This document shows positions 32,572 through 44,581 of a stretch of DNA of 64,000 nucleotides, piece by piece. The translations under genes were made by a program, and so were the position numbers. Position 1 is the stretch's first letter; every line of letters begins with the position of its first letter. The notes below the pieces were generated by a model that saw only the letters and a program-made list of their open reading frames with translations, made no database searches and was not told the origin of the DNA. Source of the DNA: Eledone cirrhosa (taxonomy: Eukaryota; Mollusca; Cephalopoda; Octopoda; Eledonidae); the NCBI GenBank assembly GCA_964016885.1, contig OZ024740.1, positions 204,965,976 through 205,029,975 on the forward strand, written 5' to 3'.

Positions 32572-34900
32572 AGGGTACTGGAGCCTTTCTTTAACACTTT
32601 TTGAGGCAAGCCAACACACTGGCAATGTTACCCCAGGTGATAGCAAGGCTAAGGTGCTAAAAAACAACCAGGCACCCTCACAGGCATCACCTGATACCTC
32701 GGTAAGGCAAGCCACCAACAATGACAAAAACTTTGTTGTCAGTGGACCAGCTCCTCCAAATGCCTCAAATGCTATAGGCTGGAAAAAATAGTTTGTTGAT
32801 AATTCCTGGTATTTAAAAATTTTATTCTGTTTGACTACAGAAGCAGTGACCCTCACTTTTACTCCAGCATCCAAGATGTGGCATCCCAAATGAGACATCT
32901 ACTTCTTAGCAAGGGATAAAGAGTAAGACACTCTGGTCTCTTCCCATCAAGTTTGAACAATCCAGCTGGCTTCTGAATTGAGGGGATATTTACTCAAGCC
33001 AGGGCCCACTTAATAATTAGGTTTAACTCGTTATGGTGAGTAAAACGACCAACATTCAGGTGGTATGACAAACCATAGTGACCTGTGGAGTCGAGGGCCT
33101 ACCACAATGACATTTCAGTCCTCATCAGACATTGGTTCCCAATGCAATAGAGATGCAGATCACATCCAGATTGAGTAGGCCACTGATGTTGGCTATGGGC
33201 AAGGCATCAACCTAGTCCCGCAAGAATTTTGCTCTTGTAGAAAATAGGTGACACCTTAAAAATTGATCAGATTGATCAAAGAGAGAATGGAAGGTTTCTC
33301 TCAAATGCAGATTATCCCAAACTCTCTGCTTCAGTCTATTCTCCTCTGTATCAGGAACTGACAAACATAGCTCCATCCACTGTAGTAGAGCTGCATCCAT
33401 CTCCCTATTGGAATTAGTCCATGTTGGAAAGGAAAGGATGTTACCTACTAAAGAGGAGCAAGCATGGATGGAGGAAAGAAAGCAGGGAAGAGACAAGCAT
33501 TTACACAAACCTAGCCCCCAAATTGTTTGGGGAGAGAGTTTGATGTTGACCAAGCATTCACGTTTACCAAAGATCAGGTCATCAAAGCATTGGAGAGAGA
33601 GATGATGAGAATCTATAGGAGGGACTAATTCTGAACATATAAAATAACTTAGGAATCCACAGGTAATTCCTAAGTATAAAAAACCTTGATGAGGCTCAAT
33701 TGCTTCAATGTTTTTTAGTTGCTTGAAATTTACCATCTTGGTTAAAAAGGTGTGTTTAAAAGCTAGATCACTAATTGGGGCTCCTAGGGATCACCATACT
33801 GATGAGGGTGGGGGGACTGCGATAGAGGGGAAGGATTCTGTAAACAGGCCTACAGTCGGCTAATGTGGAGCTGGGTGGTTGAGGAGCCAGAGCTCGTATT
33901 TGGAGCTGTTGATATGGAGGCTTCTATGACCAAGATCCTCAATCAACGTCTGCACAGTGGCAAAATATGGAGGAACCTCAAACAAACATCAAGATACCAG
34001 ACATTTAAATCCAAGTTAGCCCCTATCTTAGTAACATCATCGATGTCTAGAACAAATAGAGAAGGTTGAAGTGGATCATCTTGTTGGACTCTGAGGCAGA
34101 TAGGATGAAATGGTCACTAAAGCAAAGTAGTAGAGCTATGGGGCCTTCTCCTTTACTAAGAAGAGGGTGATATCAAGTTTGAGGATAACCTCGGGGACCC
34201 CAGAAAACAGGTTGCTAAAAGCTCTTATATTGTGGATGGCTGCTTCACAACCTAGCGGAAAATTCTGCAGACAGGCAGTCCAAAACCAATGACAGACACA
34301 CCTTTGCTGTTAGCTGTTGCAGAGTGCACCCAACTGCAATGGGGTGGAGGTCAACATTGGGCTTTGTGAGACCAAATAATTTAGCCCCAAAGAACAAGGG
34401 TCGAACATAGGGGAGGACACTCTTAGATGAGAATATATTGACAAACTGGGTCAGATTCTCCATGAGATTGAGTCTGGAATCACTGGCTGATTGGGAGATA
34501 CCATCCATAAGCTGCTGGGGTCAAAGGCCATCAATCCCTGCAGGAAAATATGCAATTGCCTTCCTGATGTTATCCAAGGTGAAAACTGATTGTAAATAAC
34601 TTAGTGAGTCAGGCCAGTGTAAACAATTTTCTGGAGGGGTCAGAGAATGGTTCTTTCTCAATCATTCAGGAGAGCATGTATTTCACTGGACGAGAGAGAA
34701 GAGAGGAGGTGAACAACCCTTTTAATGTCAAATTCATTTAATTTGACATTGACAGCTTTCTTTAAGTTTAGCGATCATTCAAGGTTAGGAGCTGCACTAA
34801 TTACTGACCTGAGATCGGGTATTAGTATTGCCTGAAAGATAAGCAAGACTAGCAGATATAGCATCTCTAACACCTATGCTAGAGTAGGCTTTGAAACCTT
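32572..34900 (-). mobile_element. Degraded LINE, C-terminal half, minus strand
   Basis: Read on the - strand, the right part (about 33860-34800) has broken RT frames with TKPNVDLHPIAVGCTLQQL (a motif following the YADD region) and SLVLDCLSAEFSARL-like pieces. Then 33736-33212 is an open frame with SVPDTEENRLKQRVWDNLHL and a tail RCHLFSTRAKFLRD, then ALPIANISGLLNLDV, and 32898-32569 gives FEAFGGAGPLTTKFLSLLVA then the terminal LSPGVTLPVCWLASK. This order (RP-VG-TLRRL, KQRVWD, W--ALP---LG--L--E, -VET-G---A--FL--L, QR-SLA---GNA-A) is that of a LINE polyprotein common in invertebrates. Several stops and frameshifts make it non-functional. Confidence 0.65.
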
Positions 34901-35714
34901 AGGTAGCATGCAACTGTGTTGAGAATTTATTTATAATAATATACTTTAGCTCTGTACTTAACATAGAGCGCTCTTTTTCCTTTATCTTGTCTATGGAAAC
35001 TTTTAACATTACATACCCACATGTAGTAGCTGTTAGAAATTATTGTTTATATTTGTAATTTGGTTGGTCAGTTGTTCATTGTAGTGTGGCAGAAATTGTA
35101 ATAGTGATTGTTGGCTTGATGGGCAATTTCATGATTTGCTCTGTCCCATATAAAACGGTGAGTGAATATTTCTGACTTATTACACATGAATTGTGTTTAT
35201 GTTTCAGTGAGCCATAGTTGAAAATAAAATAGGCAATAGCACTAGTCAATGAACAATAACAAAGGCTGCTACTTTAATAATTTCTATTAAGAAATAACTT
35301 GTGTTGAAGTTATAACACAGAAAAAAACAACCAAGAGCCACAGTATTTTGTGTATTATGTTTGGTGTGGATGCTGAATTAGTAGTTTGAAATGTTGTATG
35401 GAACTAACTTTGGTTGGAATCGAACAGGAGTGTGACTGTCTTGGCTCACTGGCTAAAAGGGTTGAAGTGAGTCTGTTAGCAAACTATATCATTCTGATCT
35501 CTGTCATGAAGTGAACTGAACTGTTTGTTGGACAGCCAAGAACAGACTATTTATGAGAATTCTGTTGTTATTGACAATAAGCAGAGGCACTGCTTGTTGT
35601 GGTGTGTAATTTAGAGTGCATGTCTTTGGAATGTTAGCTTCAACAATGGAAAGATACATTTTGGTTAATTCTAAATTCCAAAATATACTTTGTTAATTTA
35701 TAACTGATTTTGAC
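34901..35714. other. No gene recognised
   Basis: AT-rich stretch downstream of the LINE remnant. No repeat family from this window and no coding exon was recognised. Confidence 0.35.
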
Positions 35715-36010
35715 ATCTTCATCACTTATTCCTGAGAGGGTCATGTAGGCAGAGTCCTGTCAGAAGCAACTGATCTGGCTGGATCTCCAAGCAAGACCAG
35801 CCAAGCCCATGTTAACCAACCATTTTGCTCAGGGTCTCTTGCCAGTTGGTTTTTCCCCATAAAATCTGTCCAGCAATTCTTCCCCCCCCCCCCCCCCCCC
35901 CCGAGACATTCTAACCACATCCCATAGTATCAGAGCTGTGATCTCTCAATTCAGAGAAGTAACCTTGAGTGACTCTCTGAGCTATACACTCTATTGAGTA
36001 ACATAGACCC
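35715..36010 (-). mobile_element. LINE 3' end fragment with poly-C insertion
   Basis: Same 3' sequence as 21290-21635 and the end of the LINE at 42475 (CACTTATTCCTGAGAGGGTC, GCTGGATCTCCAAGCAAGAC, TCTGTCCAGCAATTCTT). A run of 21 C at 35882-35902 replaces the TCCTG normally found after the ATTCTT. Confidence 0.65.
35882..35902 (+). repeat. Poly-C run (21 C)
   Basis: An uninterrupted run of 21 C inside a LINE 3' fragment. Related LINE fragments at 21290 and 42260 lack it. Confidence 0.9.
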
Positions 36011-36099
36011 TTCAGAGGAACCCCATTTTGGCCATTTGTATGCTTTGACAACATAAATTACAAAGTACTTAATACAAAGTGTGTTTCAATTTTTGTATT

Positions 36100-36480
36100 A
36101 TGTCATCATCATCATCATTTAAAATCTATCTTCTCTGCTAGCAAGAGTTGGATGAGTCTTCACAGACCCAGTCAGTACTCAAGTGGAGCTACTGATCTGG
36201 GCCAGGGGTCTAATTTCATTTACACACGTTCCTATGCTCTACCGGTGCATTTTATCATGGCATCAGCACTAGGGAAGGTATTGTGTCTTTGACATAGCTG
36301 AAAGCTATTGCGATTCTTTGTTTAGCAGGATTTCTACAAATAGTTGCCCTTCCTATTACCAAACACTTTACAGTGTACTGGGTGTGTTTATCATGTAGAT
36401 CATCAAACACTAGGGAAGTTGTCATGTTTTTGACACAACTGAAGAGTCCTTATTATTAATAGTGACTGTTTTCTTCGAAA
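36100..36480. mobile_element. SINE type 3 copies
   Basis: CATCATCATCATTTAAAATC then TATCTTCTCTGCTAGCAAGA, GATGAGTCTTCACAGACCCA, CAGTACTCAAGTGGAGCTAC. Then two core units ending TTTACAGTGTACTGGGTGTG. The same family occurs at 44066-44260, 51703-51963, 56870-57400 and 61303-61530. Confidence 0.6.
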
Positions 36481-36649
36481 TTTTGTTAAAGCTACCTACT
36501 TTTTTCTAAACAGGTTTTGAAAAGAAGGTAACTTCAGCAAAACTTCCATTCCAAAGATAGTATGTAATGAGCATGATTGGACAGTCTGACCAGCCTGGTC
36601 TTGGACTGACAACCTATCTAACCCATGCCAGTGTGGAAAGTGGACATAA

Positions 36650-36832
36650 AATAATTGTTTCTACTTTTGGCACAAGGCCAGCAATTATCCCAGGGTATTA
36701 GTGGTACTTTATTTTATCGACCCCATAAGGATGAAAGGCAAAGTTAACCTCGGCAGGATTTGAACTTAGTCCGTAAAGGGACGTAACTGTGCTGCAAAGC
36801 ATGGCGTCCGACCCTCTACCGATACTGGGGAA
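36650..36832 (-). mobile_element. SINE type 1
   Basis: Inverse orientation: AATTGTTTCTACTTTTGGCA at the left, GGATTTGAAC (B box region) and CATGGCGTCCGACCCTCTAC then CGATACTG (head) at the right. Confidence 0.8.
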
Positions 36833-37254
36833 TAGTTTTAATATATTTCTGTAATAATTACAAAAAGGTTGTATATACATATTTAAAAATGTGACGTAAA
36901 TTGCACATGCTTTGAAAAAAATGTTAGAAGATAAAGAAATTAAAACTGGTTAGCCGAACATGTTGGTCTCACCTGTGGCAATGATGCAGAGGTGTTGGTT
37001 TGACTTTAGAGGGATACTCCAGCGCCCCTTATGGAGCATGTCTTTTAACACGTTTTCTATTTTATTTTTGGTAAATTGTGTTTATTTGTATGCATAATTA
37101 TATGAAATATAAAAATTATATAACTGTAAAATACATTATTTATTGGAACTGATAATGTCAGTGTCATGGTAAGAGTTAACAATGATGTCTGTCAGAAATT
37201 AAATGGTTCCATCATTACATCTGCTTAGATGAGTGTGAGTGTGCCATTAGCAGT

Positions 37255-37800
37255 ATTATATCCATGTGTTGAATATGAAATAATGAAAATATTGTGTACA
37301 GTGCTCAGGTGCACTACAACTCATCAAAAAGTGTATGTATAGTACATAGGGTAATGTACAAACGTCAGGAAAATGAACAGTACACGAGGCATGTGTATGG
37401 AAGGGTGTAGTTTTGGCGAATTTCGGGAAGCATGGAAGTTTTAAAGGATGCAGTGTCTCAGCAGCTAACAACTGACGCAGGCAGTTTGTTCCATGCTTCA
37501 GCAACTCTAAGCGTGAAAAAACTTTCCGAAAGTCATGGGAGCTGTTTTCTGATTTTGTAGGCATGTCCATGTGTTAGACACATGGAGATCAAAAAGGTGC
37601 TCAGGGTTGTTGTTGGCGAGATGGTTAATAACTTTGTGGGTGTTTACCAAGTCCATTGCCAGACGTCGGAGCTTCAATGAATCCATGCCCAGGGAAGCAA
37701 GGCGTTCAGAGTATGCACTTGGTTGCACATTTCTGAACAGTTTTCAGGAGGTCAATGTTCTAAGCAAGATAGAATTCACATCATCAGTCTGGAACCCCTA
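37255..37800 (-). mobile_element. LINE C-terminal fragment, minus strand
   Basis: - strand frames give YSERLASLGMDSLKLRRLAM then DLVNTHKVINHLANNNPEHL, FDLH, KVFSRLELLKHGTNCLRQLL and AAETLHPLKLPCFPKFAKT. The RL--L-L-SL--RR---DL---YK-- and R--W--LP--V pattern is the end of an L2/CR1-like LINE protein. One frameshift separates the two frames. The + strand fragment at 24860-25165 is from the same family. Confidence 0.65.
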
Positions 37801-38399
37801 AGTGTGGTCGTACCATAGCTGTATGCAGCTTTAAATAGATCTCTCTAGAAATTTAGTAGTAGAAACCTAGTGGTTTAAACACTGTTCAAAGATGTGCTTT
37901 TCTATTAATGATAAAGTACCACTGAAGATTTTAAATATATAATAGAATGAGATGGTTCTCAAATCCTTAGATAGAATTTTGAATCAGTGATTTGAAATAC
38001 AAAATACTTCAAATACTAGATATGTTTTATTGGTCAGTGTGGTTCTCAGATTATGCTTTGTTATAATTTTACATCACGATTAAAAAGTTAACCCTTCTGA
38101 TCCAAACCACTCCTGGTTTAAATCAGTGATTCTCAATGTGGTCCAGGTGGTCCACAGAGAATTTGTAGCCATTTCACAAAAATGTAACTAATATATTTTG
38201 TTTAATTACACACGTCCATTATATTTGAAAATTTAGAGATCACAGCTCTGATACTATGGGTATGTGGTTAGAATGTCTCTAGCAGTTCTATTACAAAAGA
38301 TTTAAAAGTTTAGGTGGTCCACAGGAAAAAATTACTTATTTTGGTGGTCCACAGCGAAAAAAAGTGAGAAGCCCTGGTTTAAATGATGCAAAGCTATTT

Positions 38400-38540
38400 G
38401 TTTCAAAGTGCTCAAATTTAATGCAAACATACACTAGAAGGATTCAATAATTTAGATTTGCGAGGTGCTGACTCAAATTTAGTGCAAACATACACTAGAA
38501 GGATTCAATAATTTAGATTTGCGAGGTGCTGATTCAGATA
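38400..38540. repeat. Recent 66-bp tandem duplication
   Basis: Two copies of CTCAAATTTAATGCAAACAT-ACACTAGAAGGATTCAATAA-TTTAGATTTGCGAGGTGCTG-A lie head to tail with only one mismatch in the first 60 bases. No gene. Confidence 0.85.
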
Positions 38541-38589
38541 TATTGATAAAAGCTTCATTTTTATGTTTTCTTAAAATTAAATAACTAGC

Positions 38590-39220
38590 ATTTTCACTAT
38601 GCCAGATGCTTTTAGCATCTCAGTGATTATGACCAGCAGCTTTTCCTATCTTCATGTCCTTAATTGCTTTATCTATCATACTGCTGTCAATTCAGTCGGC
38701 CCTCACCGTCTCTCCTAATTCTTTTTTTTCGGCATCAGACAAGGAAAGTGCTCCAATATCATTTCAGACACTTTAATACAACCACATCATGACTTTCTGT
38801 AGTATACTGTCTCACAATCCTGAACATGTGCAAACTTCCTCTCCCCTTTGTTCCTTTTATTTAAATGGCTCATCAGCATGTCACCTTGTCTTAGTCGGAC
38901 CTAGCGCCTTCCTTACTCTCATATGTCAAGAAAGATTTCTCTAAATTTACCTAGAGAGTCCTCACAGCTTCTAAGTCTTCCTTCTCCAGACTGGCTTTTA
39001 TCTGTCCACTTAGCCCTAGCCCTTACTCTAAGGTCACTGACAACTAATCCATATTGGTAGGTACATTCCTCCACAGGAAAGGACTTGGTATTTACAACCA
39101 TTTGCTTGTCTCATTTCTTGGTGAGGATGAAGTCTATTTTGCTTGTATGCTCCCCTGAATGGTAGGTAATGTGGTTTCTTGAAGTTTGTGTTACAGATCA
39201 TTATTTCAAGATAGATAAAA
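38590..39220 (-). mobile_element. LINE endonuclease/RT linker remnant, minus strand
   Basis: - strand sequence encodes YHSGEHTSKIDFILT at about 39160-39120 (end of the AP-endonuclease domain, where SG-x-IDFILT is conserved). Next are MVVNTKSFPVEECTYQYGLV and VSDLRVRARAKW, then a linker. At the left is the ISDPGAMLK-like start of the RT region, sharing TTTTAGCATCTCAG and CATGTCCTTAATTGCTTTA with the copy at 7946-8060. Broken. Confidence 0.6.
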
Positions 39221-39231
39221 ATTAGATTTCA

Positions 39232-39430
39232 TCATTTGGTGCAGAGCATCAGACACCATGTTACGACCCTTTACGTTTTGGGTTCAAATCCCGCTGGGGT
39301 TAGCTTCGCCTTTCATCCTTATGGGGGTCAATAAAATAATGTACCAGCTATGCACTGAAATTGATTTAATCGACTTACCTCCCCTCCACAAAATTGCTGG
39401 CCATGTGCCTAAACCAGAAACCATTATTTG
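39232..39430 (+). mobile_element. SINE type 1, diverged
   Basis: CATCAGACACCATGTTACGA, B-box-like GGGTTCAAATCCCG, CTTCGCCTTTCATCCTTATG, GGTCAATAAAATAATGTACC, tail AACCAGAAACCATTATTT. It contains an insertion between the CACTG and TTGCTGGCC blocks. Confidence 0.65.
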
Positions 39431-39772
39431 GTATAATTCGAAGCCATAAATTTCCATAAGGTGACTGTGTACTATTTCTTATAAAAATACATAAACAATT
39501 TGGCCCACATGTAAAAATTATTTTGTCTTTTGCTCATGGTTCATTTCTTTAGACCCACATCTCACCTGGTCATCAGTCTGCATAAATTCCTATTTGGAGT
39601 TAGGAGTTATTGCCCTTTTAAATATTTAAGAGGACCACATGGTCTATAACAAATTTCTACAGCTGGATATTCTTCCAAACACTATAGAGGTCGTCCTCTA
39701 CAAAGTTAGCCCATAACATCCTGTAATGTAATAATTGAGCAGAAAATACCTCATCTAAAATGGCTTTGTTAA

Positions 39773-39953
39773 CCCATTAGCATTTAAACCGGCTGTATCT
39801 GGCCAGAATTCTCTCACCCCTTTCTGTTCAAATTGGCTGCTCATACCAATGTTATGGTATTGTTCTCAAATTCCCATAGATTCAATATTCTGTGCGATAA
39901 AGCCTTTAATGCAAAAATACAATAGTAAATAGGGTAATGTAAATGCTAAAGGG
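39773..39953. mobile_element. MITE family A
   Basis: 181 bases, flanked by TTAA (39769-39772 and 39954-39957). Left end CCCATTAGCATTTAAACCGG, right end TAAATGCTAAAGGG. The inner part has the GGCCAGAATTCTCTCACCCC and CATAGATTCAATATTCTGTG blocks typical of the family. Confidence 0.85.
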
Positions 39954-40319
39954 TTAAATCAAATGTATACTATTGGATAAATTGTGAAAATTTGCAGTAT
40001 TAGCATAACGACTTTCAATGTGATGAGGTCGCTGGTGTTTTATATATTTCAAGAATGTCTTGCTAATGCAGTACAGTTATTAAGCAAAGGACTTCTGTTT
40101 CAATTAATTTTAAAATGAAATTCATGAACTGTCCTGATGAGACCACCAAAACACTGGAATATGTCCAGAAGCAATAAAGGCATTCATACTGGATAACAAG
40201 GGACACATTCAGGTTTGTTTGAAAAATATAGTCTCCATCCAACACTATTAGAACCGGCATGTGACCTGTCATGAGAGGTGTGGGATGGATATACTAAAGT
40301 TACGAATCCAAAGGGGGGT

Positions 40320-42475
40320 TTAGAGAGGAGCAGGCCAGGTGCTCCCAGCTAGATACAGTTGGGTTTCCTCAGCTAAGCTCTGTAGATTTGGACAGAGAAT
40401 GGAAACTCCACTATTCAGGTGTGGTGCCAGAAATGGGGATATTCACATGCCTCAGACTGTCAGAATGCGTCATGGACTGGATTCCATTGGGAGGGAAGAT
40501 TTGTCTCTTGAAGGTAAAGCCGAACAAAATGTCTGTGGGTGGCGCAATTTTATGCAAAGTCCAAATACAGATCCTTTCTTGTAGTCACTGCAGCGTTAGT
40601 CTTAACTACTTCTAACGCTACAGTGAGCCATATATCATAATAGATTTCAACGCACGTTGACAGTGACATAGAAAGTAATGGCTCTGTATTATGAACACCA
40701 TAAATAAGAGGAATCAGGGATCAATGATTGATTTTGCACTGGATGTCCATGTTAATAGAGGGACTGAGCTGTCAACTGATTACCTTGTAATTATCTGCAA
40801 CCTGAAACTGTCTAAAGCCAAAGAAACCTACAAAACTGGTCCAGCTTGACCTACAGAATAGCAGGGAGCATTGGCTCATGAAGTCAGGACTACGTATGCA
40901 GACACTATTGCATCCAAATTCAGAAGCTACTAACTGCTGTGGTGCCATGTGGACTTTTAGGTTCAAAGGTGCCTTACAAATAAGACCTCCTTCTTGCACT
41001 TGCAGTACAAACAGGCCTGAACTGGAATCCAATATCAGATCAGCAAATAAAGTATTCTGGCAGATCATCCACCAACTTTGCAATAAGAAGTTCCTCTCTG
41101 TGCTTGCTATCCGGAATGCATCTGAGGTTCTCTCATCAGAGAGGTACATCCTCGCAAGGTAGAGAGAATACTTTGCTATCTCCTAAACCTGGTCACAAGA
41201 GCAATTAAAGAGCTCAAATGTGGTAAGGCCTCTGGGGAGGGTGAAATTCAGCCTAAGATGTTAAAAGTCTTAAGTAGAGAAGGTATTCTTTAGCTGTCTC
41301 ATGTGTGCCAGGTGACCTGGATATCTGGGAAGGCACCTAAGTAATGGCAATCGAGAGTGATAAACCCAATTTTCAAAAGGGGAGATCGTTTCAATTACAG
41401 AGGGATCTCCTTGTTAAGCCTTCCCAGTAAAGTCAATGTTAATTTTCACTCTGGATGCAGCACAGCTGACGAAATATCCACAGTGGCAGAAATCAAGTGA
41501 ATATTGCCAATAGGTGTATGCTTGTTTTGTAGACCTCAACAAGGCATATGACCACATTCCATGGAACCTATTGTAGAATGTTCTGTAGAAGTATGGGATC
41601 GATGGTCAGTTCCCTGATATCTCTATATGAATACCTTAATATTTGTATTTGGATAAATGGTTCTAAGTTGAAACACTTCAGTGTCGGTCTCCGCCAAGGC
41701 TGCGTATATCCCCCGCTCCTGTTCATAATCTTTATCAACAGGATTGGAAGGGCTATCAAGATGTGGTTGTAGAATCATTCAGCTGGAATTTGCAGATCAT
41801 ATGGTATCAAGTCAGGTGATATACGACACACACTTCATAGGTTTACTGCTGAGCACTGCACAACAGGAATGAAAATCAGTGCTGCAAAGTGCAACATCAT
41901 GATCACCATTGGAGTTCTACAGGAGCAGGTGGAGAAGTTCAAGTATCTGAGGGCTGAGTTCATGAGTGATGGCAGGCAAGAAGAAATGCACCGACTTCAG
42001 CATTCAGCATTCAGTCATCAAAAGAAGGGAGGTAGATGTAAAAGCCAAACTCGCTATCTTCAATTTGATATTCATGACAACCCTAACCTATGCTAATGAA
42101 TCTTGTGTAATGACTCAAAGAATATGATAGCAAATAGAAATGGCTGAAAAGGGATTCCCCTGAAGGGTCTTTGGAGTAACGTTACTCGCTCCAGATAGAG
42201 CCGCTACTTCCCAAATTGAGATCACACCTCCAATACTATAGGCACGTAGTTAGAATGTCACAGGAAAGAATCGCTGGACAGATTTTACGGGCAAAACCAA
42301 CTGGCAGGAGACCCAGGGATAGACCTCAAGAATGATGGTTGGATAACATCCACGAGCTTGGTTGGTCTTGCCTGGAGATCAAGCTGGACAAATTGGAGAT
42401 GGTTGCTTCTGACAGGACCAATTGGAAGGTGGGCTTCAGGACTTTGCCTGCACAACCCTCCCAGGAATAAGTGGG
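40320..42475 (+). mobile_element. Degraded LINE, endonuclease to C-terminus
   Basis: Starting near 40340 the frames encode a broken endonuclease part (MDREWKLHYSGVVPEMGIFT). Then at 41200 a linker (AIKELKCGKASGEGEIQPKM), and after stops KGDR/NYRGISLLSLPSKV, DLNKAYDHIPW, SVGLRQGCVYPPLLFIIFIN and a C-terminal MKISAAKCNIMITIG and YLRAEFMSDGRQ. The tail near 42290-42470 matches fragments at 21290 and 35715. The order of AP-endonuclease, RT and tail domains is that of a LINE ORF2. At least six frame breaks. Confidence 0.7.
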
Positions 42476-42819
42476 CCAAGAAATAATATGATTGAAACTA
42501 GAAAAAGAAAAAAAATATATTCATACATAATCAACAACAAGAAATCCTGCTTAGTGTTTATATTACAGATTCACCTGAAAGAAGCAAAAGATTTGTATGC
42601 TGGGATGGTGGAAACATTAGTGAAGACTAAAAAAGAAATATTTTGGTACAGTTCAGCTGATTGGACCCCTTAGTTCCACCTTCTCAACAGTCCACTTGTG
42701 TTTGGTCCAATATAACCAAGGGGCAGCCAATTTATATTAATTTTTTTATAAAGTCAGTGTGTGTGTATATATGTATATCTTTTGAAAACTTCCACTATGA
42801 GATCTTCACTGGTGAGTCG

Positions 42820-43149
42820 TTAATTAAATCTGAAACGTTTCTTGGGTGGGGCTCCATGATTATCAAATCTATTATTATTATTATTTCTCCAGTCTGGTCT
42901 GCGACCTCTGTTAAATCCACCACCTCTTGAGTTCCTGTCACGTCCCCAGCCACCTCCATATCCACCACCGCCTCCTCCTCCTCCATAACCACCACCACCA
43001 CCATAGCCCCCACGTCTTCCATTCCTCATTGAGTTATCTTCAATTAATTCTGGCAGTTCAGTTGCTTTTTCTAAAGACTCATGCTTTGAATCTAACCATT
43101 TCATTTCTAGAAGTCGCACCATATCTGCTGGGACATCTAGGACACCACC
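42820..43149 (-). CDS. DDX21: DDX21 terminal exon, GUCT end and RGG tail
   Basis: Encodes [20 protein letters not shown] then [18 protein letters not shown], the end of the GUCT domain. After that comes a tail of GGYGGGG and RGG-type repeats ([12 protein letters not shown]..., [10 protein letters not shown]) and the C-terminus KKRFRFN before the stop. The tail is the likely RNA-binding part, in place of the FRGQR repeats of vertebrate DDX21. Confidence 0.92.
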   Translation of the reverse strand, partial: GGVLDVPADMVRLLEMKWLDSKHESLEKATELPELIEDNSMRNGRRGGYGGGGGYGGGGGGGGYGGGWGRDRNSRGGGFNRGRRPDWRNNNNNRFDNHGAPPKKRFRFN

Positions 43150-44447
43150 CTAAAAAGTAAAAAATGAAGTAAATTAATTTAGATTAATCTTTGTATTGTC
43201 TATACAAAATAAACACCACAGCATCACAATACATAATAAGCAATATAGCAACCTAAAGATTCAATTGTTTTGGGCAGTTAACTAACCCATAGGGCTCTTT
43301 TACCATGTAGTCAAAAAGGCCACAGTGCAAACTCTCAGTAGTTCAATCCAATTAATTAACCCGTTAGCATTTAAACTGGGTAGAATTCGCCCAGAATTCC
43401 CTCACCACTTTCTGTTAAAGCCGGTTGTAACCAGCCGGTCAGTGATATTAAGGTATTGTTCTCAAAATTACTAACATCAAAACCTTGTAGATTCGATAGT
43501 GTGTGAGCAAAAATACAATAGTATATATAGATTAATGTAAATGGTAAATGGGTTAAGGAAGATCTATGAAATTATATTTCATTATTAAGATATCTGCAAC
43601 AGAAAAGATTAGCATTGCCTCTTATGATGTTGCGTCTCATAGGCTTCCTGGGTGTTAAGGGCTGCAGTCATTATCCTGAAAAGCAACATAAAATAAAGCA
43701 TCTTACACAAGAACACAACACACTGCCCAGTTCAAGAATTGAACCCACCCTAATTACTATGTCACCCCGTCTCATAGAAACAGGTGGTTTTGAGCCTGAT
43801 ATCACAAGGTTTAAAAATAGCTTTCTACTGTACCAGAGGTGAATTGTTAGAAATATGAAATGATTACTCACTTTTTTGTCTTTTGTTAAACGTATTTCTC
43901 CAACTTTATAGGACATTTCCGGTACCTGTCGTTCTAAAGCATTTAACAGATAGCCTGGAGAACGTATTTCTGTATTGGTCCGCAACACGAAAGAAACATA
44001 GCCCTAAATAGAAAAAATTAAATAAGACACATTACCATCAAAATAGAAACACATACAAAGGCAACAGCATGATCACCATTTAAGATCTGTTTTTCCTGCT
44101 AGCAAAGGTTAGATGGGCTGTCTGTCATAAACATGTACTTAATCAGAGCTAATGAGTTCTGAGATGAGCTGGGGACTGCACCTCACATACATCTCTTGGT
44201 TTATTTCATCATGGCAGTAACTTATGTTAGTGTCCTTTACTATATCATCATCATCATCATCATTTTATGTCCGCTCTTCCCTGCTTTCATTCTGTACATG
44301 TTAATACAACGCTGGGCCCTGTGAACTACAAGGCACAGGTCAACCTGAGGCTATGGTAAATGACACTTGTCCAAGATACTACACAATGGGATTGAACCAA
44401 AGACCTAATGATTATGAAGTAACCTCTTCACCATTTGGCCAGTCTTT

Positions 44448-44527
<80 letters not shown>

Positions 44528-44541
44528 TAGAGAGATAGAGA

Positions 44542-44581
<40 letters not shown>

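Noticed and set aside
33408..34069. Open + strand frames opposite the 33-34 kb LINE
   Set aside because: Shadows of the minus-strand LINE; no recognisable domain on the + strand.
42795..43160. His/Pro- and Val/Glu-rich frames opposite or shifted to the helicase tail
   Set aside because: Other frames of the glycine-rich C-terminal exon, which is fixed by its splice site and homology.
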